Below, piece after piece: positions 1-8,102 of a stretch of 64,000 nucleotides of DNA (position 1 is its first letter; each line of letters begins with the position of its first letter). Origin of the DNA: Flavobacteriaceae bacterium PS02336 (GTDB lineage: Bacteria; Bacteroidota; Bacteroidia; Flavobacteriales; Flavobacteriaceae); assembly GCA_029960065.1 (NCBI GenBank), contig JASCOF010000002.1, forward strand, positions 372,001-436,000. Direction: 5' to 3'. The notes under the pieces are model-generated. The model was given only the letters and a program-made list of their open reading frames with translations, was not told where the DNA came from and did no database searches. The position numbers and the translations under genes are program-made.

Positions 1-437
1 TAAATTATAACTACGGATTTAAACCTATTAGTTTTCAAGAACAATTATGGATCATGGATTCTAAAGAAGAAGAAGGAGCTATACAAAAAGAAGCTATTGA
101 AGCGGTTAAAACACAATTTTTAACAATGAAAGCGGATCAGCCGATTGATAAATTGACAGCTGATTTACAGCCTTTAATTGAGTATTTTGAATCTTTAAAA
201 ACAAAATACAAAGAAGACAATAAAGGAAGTAAAAAAATCAGATATTCGGCTTATTATAATTTAGGAAAAATCTATTTATACTTAGATCAGCCGGAAAAAA
301 CAATAAAAGAAGGCGAAGGTTTGATTGCAAATGATTACGATAAAGGAGATGGGAAAGATTTGATTTCAAGTGCCAAAAAATTAATTGAAAAATTTGATGC
401 TGCACAACTTAGAACAAGACATAACCCGTCATTGTAA
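1..437 (+). CDS. 3' part of an unrecognised protein gene, open at the left window edge
   Basis: The frame is open from base 3 without a stop, so the ATG at 54 is probably internal and the gene begins outside the window. The visible 145 residues are charged and mostly helical. A stretch with YYNLGKIYLYLDQPEKTI looks like one tetratricopeptide-type helical hairpin, followed by a lysine-rich helix and the end HNPSL. I do not recognise the family. A hairpin terminator follows within 20 bases of the stop and is shared with the convergent DUF3078 gene, so this is the last gene of its transcript. Confidence 0.7.
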   Translation, partial: NYNYGFKPISFQEQLWIMDSKEEEGAIQKEAIEAVKTQFLTMKADQPIDKLTADLQPLIEYFESLKTKYKEDNKGSKKIRYSAYYNLGKIYLYLDQPEKTIKEGEGLIANDYDKGDGKDLISSAKKLIEKFDAAQLRTRHNPSL

Positions 438-453
438 TTTTTGATTTGAAACT

Positions 454-495
454 AAAAAGAGCTGTTGAATATAAAAACTCAACAGCTCTTTTTTT
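454..495. terminator. bidirectional intrinsic terminator
   Basis: An 11-bp stem (AGAGCTGTTGA at 458-468 with its complement at 479-489) is extended by A4/T4 and has T-runs outward on both strands. It lies between the convergent partial gene and the DUF3078 gene and can end both. Confidence 0.9.
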
Positions 496-507
496 ATGTT
501 TTAAGAA

Positions 508-1440
508 TTAAAATCCGAAGTTAACCCCTAAACCAAATACTTGTCTGGTTTGAAATCCTCTGAAAGCATTGTCGTCGTAAATGGCTTGAAAAGAGAAGTT
601 CGCTGATAGATATTTGTTTACTTTCATGATAATATTTAGGGAGTAATCCATATCTACGTTTTGAGGATCTTCTAGATAATTAGAGTAGAGATTCAAAGTA
701 TTTTCAGCAGTTACATTGGTCATGATAGCTAGTTTATAGTAAACCGAAGCATAAAAACCTAATTCGTAACGCATGCTTTTATTGGCATCAACTCCGAAAT
801 AAGTTCCATCTACGTAACCAATTCCAGAAGTGTAGATATTGTCAACAAATGTAAATTTAGAAGTAAGAGGAGCAAAGTTGACTTTAAGATTATCATCTTT
901 TGTCCAGTAAATTCCGGGACCAGTTGTTAAGTAACCTGGAGACAGAAATTTAGTGTTTTCAGTTCTAATTTCTTTTCCATTTGCATCTTGACCGTAAATG
1001 TATCCTGTTGTAAATTGTGTTCTAAAATTTAGGAAATAAGAGTAGTACCATTCTCCGAAGGCTCTTTTTCCAACTATTGAATTCAGTTCAAATCTATCAT
1101 CGGTCTTTTTTTCAAAGTCAGCATTTTTAGTTTGAAGCAAACCGTATGACGCTAAAACTTTATTATCCCAAGTTACATCGTCTTTTTTATAATTAAGGTC
1201 ATAGTTGATGCCTAAAGTTCCAGAAAAACTATCTTCTCCTCCTGCAATCCAGTTGTTAAAACTAGATTGATTTAATAGTAGAGAAAAATTTCCTTTACTT
1301 TTCCAGCCTTCGCCTTCAATTGTGTCGTTTAATTTTTTAACAGCTTTTTCGGTGTTTTTAATTAATTCTTTTTCTGAATTTTGCGCTTGAACGAAAGTAA
1401 GGTTTGCTAAAACGAAGAGTAATAAAAAAATCTTTCTCAT
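508..1440 (-). CDS. DUF3078 family exported protein
   Basis: A 310-residue protein with an N-terminal signal peptide (MRKIFLLLFVLANLTFVQAQ). The rest is rich in alternating aromatic/polar strands (for example GEWYYSYFLNFRTQFTTGY) and ends in an aromatic FGLGVNFGF, typical of an outer-membrane beta-barrel. The sequence fits the Bacteroidota DUF3078 family; function unknown. A longer frame starts at 1482, but the signal peptide begins at 1440 and a TAnnTTTG box lies at 1464-1471, which would put transcription start downstream of the longer start. It sits just after the DUF2480 gene at the end of the suf cluster but seems to have its own promoter. Confidence 0.85.
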   Translation of the reverse strand: MRKIFLLLFVLANLTFVQAQNSEKELIKNTEKAVKKLNDTIEGEGWKSKGNFSLLLNQSSFNNWIAGGEDSFSGTLGINYDLNYKKDDVTWDNKVLASYGLLQTKNADFEKKTDDRFELNSIVGKRAFGEWYYSYFLNFRTQFTTGYIYGQDANGKEIRTENTKFLSPGYLTTGPGIYWTKDDNLKVNFAPLTSKFTFVDNIYTSGIGYVDGTYFGVDANKSMRYELGFYASVYYKLAIMTNVTAENTLNLYSNYLEDPQNVDMDYSLNIIMKVNKYLSANFSFQAIYDDNAFRGFQTRQVFGLGVNFGF

Positions 1441-1463
1441 GGTATTTAGTTTAAGTGTGTTAT

Positions 1464-1471
1464 CAAATATA
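1464..1471 (-). promoter_or_regulatory. Bacteroidota -7 promoter box (TATATTTG) for the DUF3078 gene
   Basis: The minus-strand TATATTTG matches the TAnnTTTG consensus about 24 bases before the start at 1440. No TTG was found at the ideal -33 distance. It supports the shorter start. Confidence 0.5.
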
Positions 1472-1517
1472 CTAAAAACCAATCGAAAGATAAAGGCTGA
1501 CCAGCTGTTATTGCAGG

Positions 1518-2027
1518 TTATTTCTTAGATTGTTTGTATAAAGGTACTGCAGAACATGCTTCGCCATACATAATACTTCTTGCAAAGGGCTGCAGATTAT
1601 TTGTAGCTAAAATATAAGCGCGCATTGGAACTGGTTTTTTAGAACATCCTTTTACGATCACAGGTTTGTCTGCATAAACTGAATAATCAATTTTATTCAA
1701 GATTTCTTCGTAAAGGCTTGCATCAAGATCTTCGATAGTTCCATTCACTGTTTTTTTGGCAAAAGGGGCTAAATGAACACTCACTAAAATTAAAGCCCAT
1801 GCAGGAATAATGGCATCAGTACTACAATGTACAGCGACATATTGATCTTGGTATTGTGACCAGTCGTGATTTTTAAGATGCTCTCTAAAGTCTTTTTCTT
1901 TCAATAAAAATCCTTCCAAAAGCCATTGCGAAATGTCAATCTGCAAACGCATTCCTTTTGGATAATAATCCTCTAAATCAAAAACTTCTAAAGCACTATT
2001 GGCAACTTTATTGATGATTTCTTCCAT
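1518..2027 (-). CDS. DUF2480 family protein
   Basis: A 169-residue soluble protein that matches DUF2480, a Bacteroidota-restricted family usually found beside SUF genes. Visible features are a mixed alpha/beta sequence, conserved CSTDAIIPAWALIL and KGCSKKPVP segments with cysteines, and no signal peptide. Function is not established; the location downstream of sufT and sufE suggests a role linked to Fe-S assembly (inference). An 83-base gap with an inverted word-repeat separates it from sufT. Confidence 0.85.
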   Translation of the reverse strand: MEEIINKVANSALEVFDLEDYYPKGMRLQIDISQWLLEGFLLKEKDFREHLKNHDWSQYQDQYVAVHCSTDAIIPAWALILVSVHLAPFAKKTVNGTIEDLDASLYEEILNKIDYSVYADKPVIVKGCSKKPVPMRAYILATNNLQPFARSIMYGEACSAVPLYKQSKK

Positions 2028-2033
2028 TCTTTA

Positions 2034-2105
2034 AGTCTTAAAGTCGAAGGTCGAAAGTCATAAAGTCTTTTTACTTTCGACTTTATGACTTTCAACTTTA
2101 TGACT
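2034..2105. repeat. inverted word-repeat, family 1 (GACTTTATGACTTTCGAC type)
   Basis: The left arm is built of AAAGTCGAAGGTCGAAAGTC and the right arm of ACTTTCGACTTTATGACT (2073-2090) and variants, giving an imperfect hairpin that fills the gap between the DUF2480 gene and sufT. Related copies lie at 7618-7737 and 8103-8143. Confidence 0.8.
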
Positions 2106-2110
2106 ATTTT

Positions 2111-2434
2111 TTAAAGCATTCCTAATTCTAATTTAGCTTCTTCGCTCATTAAATCTTTGCTCCAAGGCGGATCGAAAGTAATTTCAACTTCAACATCTTT
2201 AATGTGTTCGATTGTTTTTACTTTTTCTTCAACTTCTCTTGGCAGACTTTCTGCAACTGGGCAGTTTGGAGATGTAAGTGTCATAAGGATTTTTACTTCG
2301 TAATCGGTGTTTACCATTACATCGTAAATTAATCCTAATTCATAAATATCTACAGGAATCTCAGGATCGTAAATTCCTTTTAAAATTTTTACGATTGATT
2401 CTCCTAATTCGTTTGTGTCTATTTCTTGTTCCAT
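2111..2434 (-). CDS. sufT: SUF-system DUF59/MIP18-type Fe-S assembly protein (SufT-like)
   Basis: A 107-residue single-domain DUF59/MIP18 protein. Visible hallmarks are DPEIPVDIYELGLIYDV near residues 20-36, the TLTSPNCPVAESLP segment around residues 52-65 carrying the conserved cysteine, and the closing FDPPWSKDLMSEEAK. The family acts in Fe-S cluster maturation or delivery; the exact step is not clear. It lies between sufE and the DUF2480 gene in the suf cluster, all on the same strand. The N-terminus aligns to the family start, so the ATG at 2434 is accepted. Confidence 0.9.
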   Translation of the reverse strand: MEQEIDTNELGESIVKILKGIYDPEIPVDIYELGLIYDVMVNTDYEVKILMTLTSPNCPVAESLPREVEEKVKTIEHIKDVEVEITFDPPWSKDLMSEEAKLELGML

Positions 2435-2452
2435 TTTGTTATTTGTTTTTTT

Positions 2453-2513
2453 GCCACGAATTTCACAAATTTCCCGAATTTAAAAATTAGTGATAATTCG
2501 TGAAATTCGTGGC
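2453..2513. repeat. inverted repeat, family 2 (GCCACGAATTT ... AATTCGTGGC)
   Basis: Outer arms GCCACGAATTTCAC and GTGAAATTCGTGGC are near-perfect complements around an AT-rich interior. It fills the sufE-sufT gap. A diverged relative lies at 33790-33850. Confidence 0.8.
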
Positions 2514-2523
2514 AGAAAGAATT

Positions 2524-2949
2524 TTAATTATTGTTTTTTGCATCAAAAGCCAAAGCGTACATTTTGATGTTTTTTATCATCGAAACCAAACCATTTGCTC
2601 GAGTTGCAGATAAATGTTCTTTTAAGCCAATCTCGTCGATAAAATCAGTATCGGCTTCTAGAATATCTTTTGCTTTTTGGTTAGAGAAAGCACGGATTAA
2701 AATCGCAATGATTCCCTTTGTCAAAATAGCGTCACTGTCTGCTGTAAAGACAATTTTATCATCTTTTTGTTCGCCCTGCAGCCAAACTTTTGACTGACAG
2801 CCTTTGATTAAATTATCGTCCGTTTTGTATTCTTCTTTAATTAGCGGAAGACTTTTTCCTAGTTCGATAATGTATTCATAACGCTGCATCCAGTCATCGA
2901 ACATTGAAAATTCGTCTATTATTTCGTCTTGTATTTCTTTTATCGTCAT
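2524..2949 (-). CDS. sufE: SufE cysteine-desulfuration accessory protein
   Basis: A 141-residue SufE. It accepts persulfide sulfur from SufS and passes it to the SufBCD scaffold in the cytoplasm. The sulfur-accepting cysteine is in KGCQSKVW (about residue 51), preceded by the family motif YEYIIELGKSLP, and the C-terminal half carries LSATRANGLVSMI. Length is normal. The upstream lipoprotein gene ends only 2 bases before this start, so the two are probably translated from one message with sufS. Confidence 0.97.
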   Translation of the reverse strand: MTIKEIQDEIIDEFSMFDDWMQRYEYIIELGKSLPLIKEEYKTDDNLIKGCQSKVWLQGEQKDDKIVFTADSDAILTKGIIAILIRAFSNQKAKDILEADTDFIDEIGLKEHLSATRANGLVSMIKNIKMYALAFDAKNNN

Positions 2950-2951
2950 AA

Positions 2952-3377
2952 TTATTCTTTAGAAAAATCAACCAATAAATTTACTAGTTTTTCGATTTCT
3001 TTTGGCGGAAAGCCGTTGTCGAAACCTGGTGTTTCGTATGTTTTTCCGTCTTTAGTTATTTTTAAATTTCCTATTGCTGCACCATCATAGGTACGTTTAT
3101 CAGTTGGAGCTTTTAGAGTAGAAAGATTATCTAAATTGATTTTTGAGTAAGCATCAGCAATTTCTTTCCACTTTGCATCATCAATATTGATTTTAACAGG
3201 TTCTGCATTACGCTGCGCAGTAACCAAAACCGTTTGGTTTTGTGCCACAATTGTTTTGTAATAACCTCTGGACATTGCTGAATATTCAATTTGAGTCGAA
3301 GCCATATTTGTTTTTTTCTGACTGCAGCATCCTGTTGCAATAAAAAGCGTTAAAATCAATAAAGATAGTATTCTCAT
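2952..3377 (-). CDS. small lipoprotein inside the suf cluster, unknown function
   Basis: A 141-residue protein beginning MRILSLLILTLFIATGCCSQ, a lipoprotein signal with the lipobox ATGC (Cys 17) and a second adjacent cysteine. The mature part is a compact alpha/beta sequence with a GKTYETPGFDNGFPP turn, and has no catalytic motif I can name. It lies 10 bases after sufS and 2 bases before sufE, so co-transcription with the sulfur-transfer pair is very likely. An exported lipoprotein between two cytoplasmic partners is unexpected; whether it is functionally linked is unknown. Confidence 0.85.
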   Translation of the reverse strand: MRILSLLILTLFIATGCCSQKKTNMASTQIEYSAMSRGYYKTIVAQNQTVLVTAQRNAEPVKINIDDAKWKEIADAYSKINLDNLSTLKAPTDKRTYDGAAIGNLKITKDGKTYETPGFDNGFPPKEIEKLVNLLVDFSKE

Positions 3378-3387
3378 AAAAATAGAT

Positions 3388-4602
3388 TTAGCTTAACATG
3401 GTTTGAGCCTTTTTAACAGCCTCAACCATTTGATCAATTTCTTCTTTAGTATTATAAAATGAGAAAGAAGCGCGAATCGTTCCCGGAATACAGAAGAAAT
3501 TCATAATTGGCTGTGCACAATGATGTCCGGTTCTAACTGCAATTCCTAATTTATCGATAATAGAACCAACATCATACGGGTGAATTCCATCAATATTAAA
3601 CGAAATTACAGAAGCTTTATTTTTTCCTGTTCCGTAGATTCTTAAACCTTCAATTTCAGATAAACGTTTTGTAGCGTGCTCTAAAAGTTCAGTTTCATAT
3701 TCATGTATGTTTTCAAAACCAACGCTGTTTAAATAATCAATTGCAGTTCCTAAAACAATGCCGCCAGCGATATTTGGTGTTCCCGCTTCAAATTTATGAG
3801 GAAGATCTGCGTAGGTTGTTTTTTCGAAAGTAACTTCTTTGATCATTTCGCCTCCGCCTTGATAAGGAGGAAGTTTGTTCAGCCATTCTTCTTTACCGTA
3901 TAAAATTCCAGTTCCCGTTGGACCGCACATTTTATGTCCAGAAAAAGCATAAAAATCACAGTCTAATTCCTGAACATCTGGTTTTAAATGCGGAACCGCC
4001 TGTGCACCATCAATTAAAACGGCAGCGCCAACAGCGTGAGCTTTATCAATAATATATTTAATTGGGTTAATGATTCCCAATGCATTTGAAATATGATTAA
4101 CGGTAACCACTTTTGTTTTTTCAGAAAGCAGCGAATCAAATTCTTCGATGATTAATTCTCCGTTTTCATTAATTGGAATCACTTTTAGAATAGCTCCCGT
4201 TTTTTCGCATAACATCTGCCAAGGCACGATGTTGCTGTGATGTTCCAATGAAGAAACAATTACTTCGTCGCCAGGTTTTAAAATTGATGCAAAACCGTTT
4301 GAAACCAAGTTAATTCCATGGGTTGTTCCAGAAGTAAAAAGAACTTCATGAGCATGTTTTGCGTTGATATGATCTTTTACTTTTCCGCGTGAAATTTCAT
4401 AAGCATCAGTAGCTAACTGGCTTAAAGTGTGAACGCCACGGTGAATATTGGCATTAATTTCCTGATAATATTTTACTTCAGCATCGATCACAATTTGTGG
4501 TTTTTGCGAAGTAGCTCCGTTGTCGAAATATACTAATGGCTTTCCGTTTACAGTTTGTGAAAGTATCGGGAAATCAGCTCTTATTTTTTGAATATCTAGC
4601 AT
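3388..4602 (-). CDS. sufS: SufS group II cysteine desulfurase
   Basis: A 404-residue PLP enzyme that takes sulfur from cysteine as a persulfide for SufE. Visible: VYFDNGATSQKP at the N-terminus, EHHSNIVPWQ for cofactor stacking, the PLP-lysine motif SGHKMCGPTGTGILYG (about residues 220-235), FEAGTPNIAG, and the active-site cysteine in RTGHHCAQP (about residue 360). Length and order are typical of SufS/CsdA. It heads the second half of the suf cluster (sufS-lipoprotein-sufE-sufT-DUF2480) and has a promoter-like TACTTTTG box about 26 bases upstream. Confidence 0.97.
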   Translation of the reverse strand: MLDIQKIRADFPILSQTVNGKPLVYFDNGATSQKPQIVIDAEVKYYQEINANIHRGVHTLSQLATDAYEISRGKVKDHINAKHAHEVLFTSGTTHGINLVSNGFASILKPGDEVIVSSLEHHSNIVPWQMLCEKTGAILKVIPINENGELIIEEFDSLLSEKTKVVTVNHISNALGIINPIKYIIDKAHAVGAAVLIDGAQAVPHLKPDVQELDCDFYAFSGHKMCGPTGTGILYGKEEWLNKLPPYQGGGEMIKEVTFEKTTYADLPHKFEAGTPNIAGGIVLGTAIDYLNSVGFENIHEYETELLEHATKRLSEIEGLRIYGTGKNKASVISFNIDGIHPYDVGSIIDKLGIAVRTGHHCAQPIMNFFCIPGTIRASFSFYNTKEEIDQMVEAVKKAQTMLS

Positions 4603-4627
4603 GTCTTATTTAGAAAAAATCTATTTA

Positions 4628-4662
4628 CAAAAGTACTAAAACTAAATTTGTTTATACAGCAA
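4628..4662 (-). promoter_or_regulatory. putative sufS promoter (TTG-N24-TACTTTTG)
   Basis: Minus-strand TACTTTTG (4628-4635) matches TAnnTTTG, with a TTG at 4660-4662. The 24-base spacing is at the long end for this promoter class. It supports a separate transcript for sufS and the genes after it. Confidence 0.5.
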
Positions 4663-4822
4663 TTCTATAATTTCCTTTTATGGCACCATTGTAGCAAGGC
4701 GTAAATGCTGATTCCGTAAAAATCAATTCCATTTTCTGAATTATCCGAATCAGATTTATAAATTGACTTCTAAAATCGTGAACATAAATTATTTATATTG
4801 CATTAAAAATATCTAAATCATC

Positions 4823-6172
4823 ATGAAAAAATTTCTCAAAGTACTTTTGCTTGTAGTGGTTCTTGCTTTTTTGTATTTCGGATTTACAACTTATCCCAAA
4901 CTCGATTTAATTTCTGGTTTTTCGGCCAAAAGTGTTGCATCCGGACATTTTATCGATAATCGTTCGCTGGATTTAATTCAGAAAACCGACAATGATATCG
5001 ATTTGGTTGATTTGGCAAAAAACTCAATCGATGATTCTGGAAAATATGCAGTTTCAAATGTTTATGGATTAAAGGAACGAAAAGCAATTTATCGTGAAGG
5101 TTTAGGTGCCGTTTTAATTAATGATGATTTTGATGTTTCAAAACCTTATCTACTTCCAAAAAGAACTAAATTAGAAAACAATCTTCCTTTTCCATACGGA
5201 AATAATGAACCAAAAGATACTTCATTTTCAAATGTTGATTATTCAAAATTGAAGAAAGCAGTCGATAATGCCTTTGATAAAAACGGTGAAAGAGCAAAAC
5301 GTACACGTGCCGTTGTAGTTTTATACAAAGACAAGTTAATTGCCGAAAAATACGATACTGGTTTTAACAAAGACAGTAAAATTTTAGGCTGGTCAATGAC
5401 AAAGAGTATCACAAGTTCTGCTTTTGGAGTTTTAGCTAAACAAGGAAAAATCGATATTTACAAACCAGCACCAATCAATGAATGGCAAAATGACGATCGT
5501 AAAATTATTACGATTAATGATTTGCTTCACATGAATTCTGGTTTAGAATGGGAAGAAAATTACAGCACAATCTGCGATGCTACAAAAATGCTTTTTCAGG
5601 CCGAAGATATGGGAAAAGTGCAATTGGATAAACCAGTTCAATTTAAACCCAATACACATTGGAATTATTCTTCAGGAACGACAAACTTATTGTCTCTGAT
5701 TCTAAGAAGACAATTTAAAACACAGCAAGAATATCTAGATTTTTGGTACAGCGCTGTAATCGACAAAATCGGAATGAATTCGATGATTGTGGAACAAGAT
5801 ATGTCCGGAACTTTTGTTGGTTCATCTTACGGATGGGCGACACCAAGAGATTGGTCAAAATTTGGATTATTATATCTAAGAAAAGGAAACTGGAATGGAG
5901 AACAAATCTTAGATGAAAGTTGGGTAAAATATACAGCAACACCAACGAATACTTCTGAAGGAAAGTATGGTGCGCAATTTTGGCTGAATGCCGGAGGAAA
6001 ATTCCCTGATGTTCCTCGTGATATGTTTTATTGCAGCGGATATCAAGGCCAAATGGTGGCGATTATTCCGTCTTTGGATATGGTGATTGTGAGAATGGGA
6101 GTGAGAGAAGGTGATAAAAGTTTTGATTTTAATGGGTTTTTAAAGGAAGTTATTGCTTCAATAAAAAAATAA
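4823..6172 (+). CDS. exported serine hydrolase, beta-lactamase class C/EstB fold
   Basis: A 449-residue protein with an N-terminal membrane anchor/signal (KFLKVLLLVVVLAFLYFGF) and a C-terminal penicillin-binding/beta-lactamase-like domain. The catalytic SxxK is in GWSMTKSITS (about Ser 191/Lys 194), the YxN-equivalent tyrosine is in HWNYSSGTT (about residue 281), and the third motif is the GYQGQ region near residue 401. The family includes esterases, D-amino-peptidases and beta-lactamase relatives, so the substrate cannot be read. It lies on the opposite strand, splitting the suf cluster between sufD and sufS. Confidence 0.88.
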   Translation: MKKFLKVLLLVVVLAFLYFGFTTYPKLDLISGFSAKSVASGHFIDNRSLDLIQKTDNDIDLVDLAKNSIDDSGKYAVSNVYGLKERKAIYREGLGAVLINDDFDVSKPYLLPKRTKLENNLPFPYGNNEPKDTSFSNVDYSKLKKAVDNAFDKNGERAKRTRAVVVLYKDKLIAEKYDTGFNKDSKILGWSMTKSITSSAFGVLAKQGKIDIYKPAPINEWQNDDRKIITINDLLHMNSGLEWEENYSTICDATKMLFQAEDMGKVQLDKPVQFKPNTHWNYSSGTTNLLSLILRRQFKTQQEYLDFWYSAVIDKIGMNSMIVEQDMSGTFVGSSYGWATPRDWSKFGLLYLRKGNWNGEQILDESWVKYTATPTNTSEGKYGAQFWLNAGGKFPDVPRDMFYCSGYQGQMVAIIPSLDMVIVRMGVREGDKSFDFNGFLKEVIASIKK

Positions 6173-6179
6173 AATTTAA

Positions 6180-6285
6180 CCGCAATCCCGATAGCTATCG
6201 GGAGCAAGGATAAAAGCGCAAAGTTCGCAAAGCTTATATAAAAACTTTGCGAACTTTGCGTAACCTTTGTGTCTTTGCGGTAAAA
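6180..6285. repeat. inverted word-repeat, family 3 (CGCAAAGTTCGCAAAG type) with embedded palindrome
   Basis: Arms of CGCAAAGTTCGCAAAG and CTTTGCGAACTTTGCG flank a short loop, and outer ACCGCA / TGCGGT sequences also pair. Inside lies the perfect 18-base palindrome TCCCGATAGCTATCGGGA (6186-6203). The element separates the convergent serine hydrolase and sufD and may act as a terminator. A relative is at 47283-47350. Confidence 0.8.
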
Positions 6286-6291
6286 CCTCGA

Positions 6292-7608
6292 CTACAAATC
6301 AAATCCTAAATTCACGCCTAATTTCATGGCAATGATTTTAGTAATTCTTTGTTTTAATTCCGGTATTTTAATGCTTTCGATAACGGCATTTGAGAATGCG
6401 TACATCAATAAAGCTTTAGCTTCTTTTTGAGGAATACCACGAGACTGCATGTAGAACATTGCTGTTTCGTCAAGCTGTCCAACTGTACAACCGTGAGAAC
6501 ATTTTACATCATCTGCAAAAATCTCTAATTGTGGTTTTGCATTGATCGTTGCTTTGTCGCTCAATAAAATGTTGTTGCTTTTTTGGAAAGCATTTGTTTT
6601 TTGAGCTTCTTTTTCTACCAAAACTTTTCCGTTGAAAACTCCTGTTGAACGATCAGAAAAAATTCCTTTATAATCCTGGAAACTTTCACAATTTGGCGTT
6701 GCGTGGTTTACCAAAGTATAATGATCAACGTGTTGTTTGTCGTTTAAGATTGAAATTCCGTTTAACGTACTTGTCAATCTTTCTCCGAAATGGTAAAAGT
6801 TTAAGTTGTTACGCGTTAAGTTTCCACCAAAAGAAAAAGTGTGCACATAAGCATGACTTTCCTGTTGTTGCGAAACGTAAGTGTTGTCAATTAAATTGGC
6901 TTCACTATTGTCGTTTTGAATTTTGTAATAATCAACAATGGCGCGTTTTTGAGCAAAAATCTCCGTAACTGAATTGGTTAAAACTGGATTTTCATTCAAA
7001 CTTTGGTGGCGCTCGATAATTTGAACATGCGAATTTTCGCCCACAATAACCAAATTTCTTGGCTGAACCATTAAAGCCGCTTCATTTCCAGTTGAGAAGT
7101 ACATAATCTCAATTGGTTTATCTGCCACTTTTTTCTTCGGAATATTGATAAAAGCACCTTCAATTGCAAAAGCAGTATTCAATGAAGTTAAACTATCATC
7201 TTTACTCGCAATTTGATTGAAATACGTATCAATAACCATTTTATATTTTGGTTTGGTCAATGCCGATGACATCAAACAAACGTCAATTCCGTCATGCGTT
7301 GTAGAAGACAAATGCGAACTGAAAACGCCATCGATAAATACTAATTTGTAAGTATCAATTTCGTGTAAAAAGTATTTTTTTACCTGATTGAATTCGATTG
7401 CATTTTCTTCTTTTGGAAAAACCGTAAAGTCATTTTTTAAGATGGCATTTAGCGATGTATATTTCCAAGCTTCTTCTTTTTTGGTTGGGAAACCTTTATT
7501 TTCGAAGTTTTTTATAGCATTTGTGCGTATGTCATGCAAATCTGAATGTACATCGACACGCTCTTCAAAAGCCATAAAAGACGATACTAATTTTTCTTTT
7601 AAATCCAT
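6292..7608 (-). CDS. sufD: SufD, Fe-S scaffold complex subunit
   Basis: A 438-residue SufD that forms the SufBCD scaffold complex with SufB and SufC. Visible: the N-terminal helical region with KKEEAWKYTSL (the SufD KxEeWKYT signature), the beta-helix core, and near the C-terminus KCSHGCTVGQLDETAMFYMQ with the conserved histidine of SufD, then SRGIPQKEA. A frame extension reaches 7677, but it runs through the upstream word-repeat; MDLKEKLVSSF at 7608 fits the family. It is separated from sufC by an inserted four-helix-bundle gene and two repeat blocks. Confidence 0.96.
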   Translation of the reverse strand: MDLKEKLVSSFMAFEERVDVHSDLHDIRTNAIKNFENKGFPTKKEEAWKYTSLNAILKNDFTVFPKEENAIEFNQVKKYFLHEIDTYKLVFIDGVFSSHLSSTTHDGIDVCLMSSALTKPKYKMVIDTYFNQIASKDDSLTSLNTAFAIEGAFINIPKKKVADKPIEIMYFSTGNEAALMVQPRNLVIVGENSHVQIIERHQSLNENPVLTNSVTEIFAQKRAIVDYYKIQNDNSEANLIDNTYVSQQQESHAYVHTFSFGGNLTRNNLNFYHFGERLTSTLNGISILNDKQHVDHYTLVNHATPNCESFQDYKGIFSDRSTGVFNGKVLVEKEAQKTNAFQKSNNILLSDKATINAKPQLEIFADDVKCSHGCTVGQLDETAMFYMQSRGIPQKEAKALLMYAFSNAVIESIKIPELKQRITKIIAMKLGVNLGFDL

Positions 7609-7617
7609 TTTTTTGTT

Positions 7618-7737
7618 TAGTCTTAAAGTCGAAAGTCGAAAGTCGAAAGACTTAGGATTGTCGACTGTTTTTGCCAAAAGGTCAAGAATTAAAGCATAAA
7701 GTTTTTGACTTTATGACTTTCGACTTTATGACTTTGG
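7618..7737. repeat. inverted word-repeat, family 1, left flank of the four-helix-bundle gene
   Basis: The left arm has three near-tandem GTCGAAA words (7625-7650) and the right arm repeats GACTTTATGACTTTCGAC (7708-7733). The 19-mer GACTTTCGACTTTATGACT at 7715-7733 recurs exactly at 8121-8139. The stop codon of the four-helix-bundle gene lies inside the right arm. Confidence 0.85.
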
Positions 7738-8094
7738 GCTCAAATATTTAATGAAACCGCTTAGTAGTTTCGATATTTCTGTAATCGATTCTAAAAGCAT
7801 TTCAAACTCTTCTTTTATAATGTATTCTAAATCAAAAGCTAAATATAATTGAGATCTAACTTCTCCTGCCGATGCTTTGGCTACATATAAAAAGTAAATA
7901 AACTCTTTGTCTGTATTTCTTTCAAAGCCTTCTGCTATATTTGATGATATAGAAAGTGATGCACGTCTAATTTGTCTAACAAAATCAAAGTCTTTTTTGA
8001 AATTAGAATTCTCAGTAATCAAATATATTTTCTTATTGAAGATTCGAGATTTTTGCCAAGAATTTATTTCCTCAAAAGATTTGAACTTACTCAT
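7726..8094 (-). CDS. four-helix-bundle protein of the 23S rRNA intervening-sequence (S23) family
   Basis: A 122-residue helical protein with the family signature: FEEINSWQKSR at the start, then FVRQIRRASLSISSNIAEGFER around residues 37-60, and FLYVAKASAGEVRSQLYLA around 70-90. The family was first seen in rRNA intervening sequences and is structurally related to the Avd protein of diversity-generating retroelements. No rRNA, reverse transcriptase or variable repeat is present here. It lies inside the suf operon between sufC and sufD, bounded by direct copies of a repeat, and its last codons (LSPKS) are encoded within that repeat. Role unknown. Confidence 0.9.
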   Translation of the reverse strand: MSKFKSFEEINSWQKSRIFNKKIYLITENSNFKKDFDFVRQIRRASLSISSNIAEGFERNTDKEFIYFLYVAKASAGEVRSQLYLAFDLEYIIKEEFEMLLESITEISKLLSGFIKYLSPKS

Positions 8095-8102
8095 ATTGTA
8101 TT

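Noticed and set aside
54..437. Complete small gene starting at the ATG at 54
   Set aside because: The frame stays open to the left window edge, so the ATG is probably internal and the gene is partial.
5715..5945. 76-codon minus-strand frame inside the serine hydrolase
   Set aside because: Shadow of the catalytic domain with no start context or domain.
7609..7677. Longer N-terminus for SufD
   Set aside because: The extra 23 residues are translated from the word-repeat and have no family resemblance.
7726..8094. Diversity-generating retroelement accessory (Avd) gene
   Set aside because: The fold family is related, but there is no reverse transcriptase, template repeat or variable repeat in the window.
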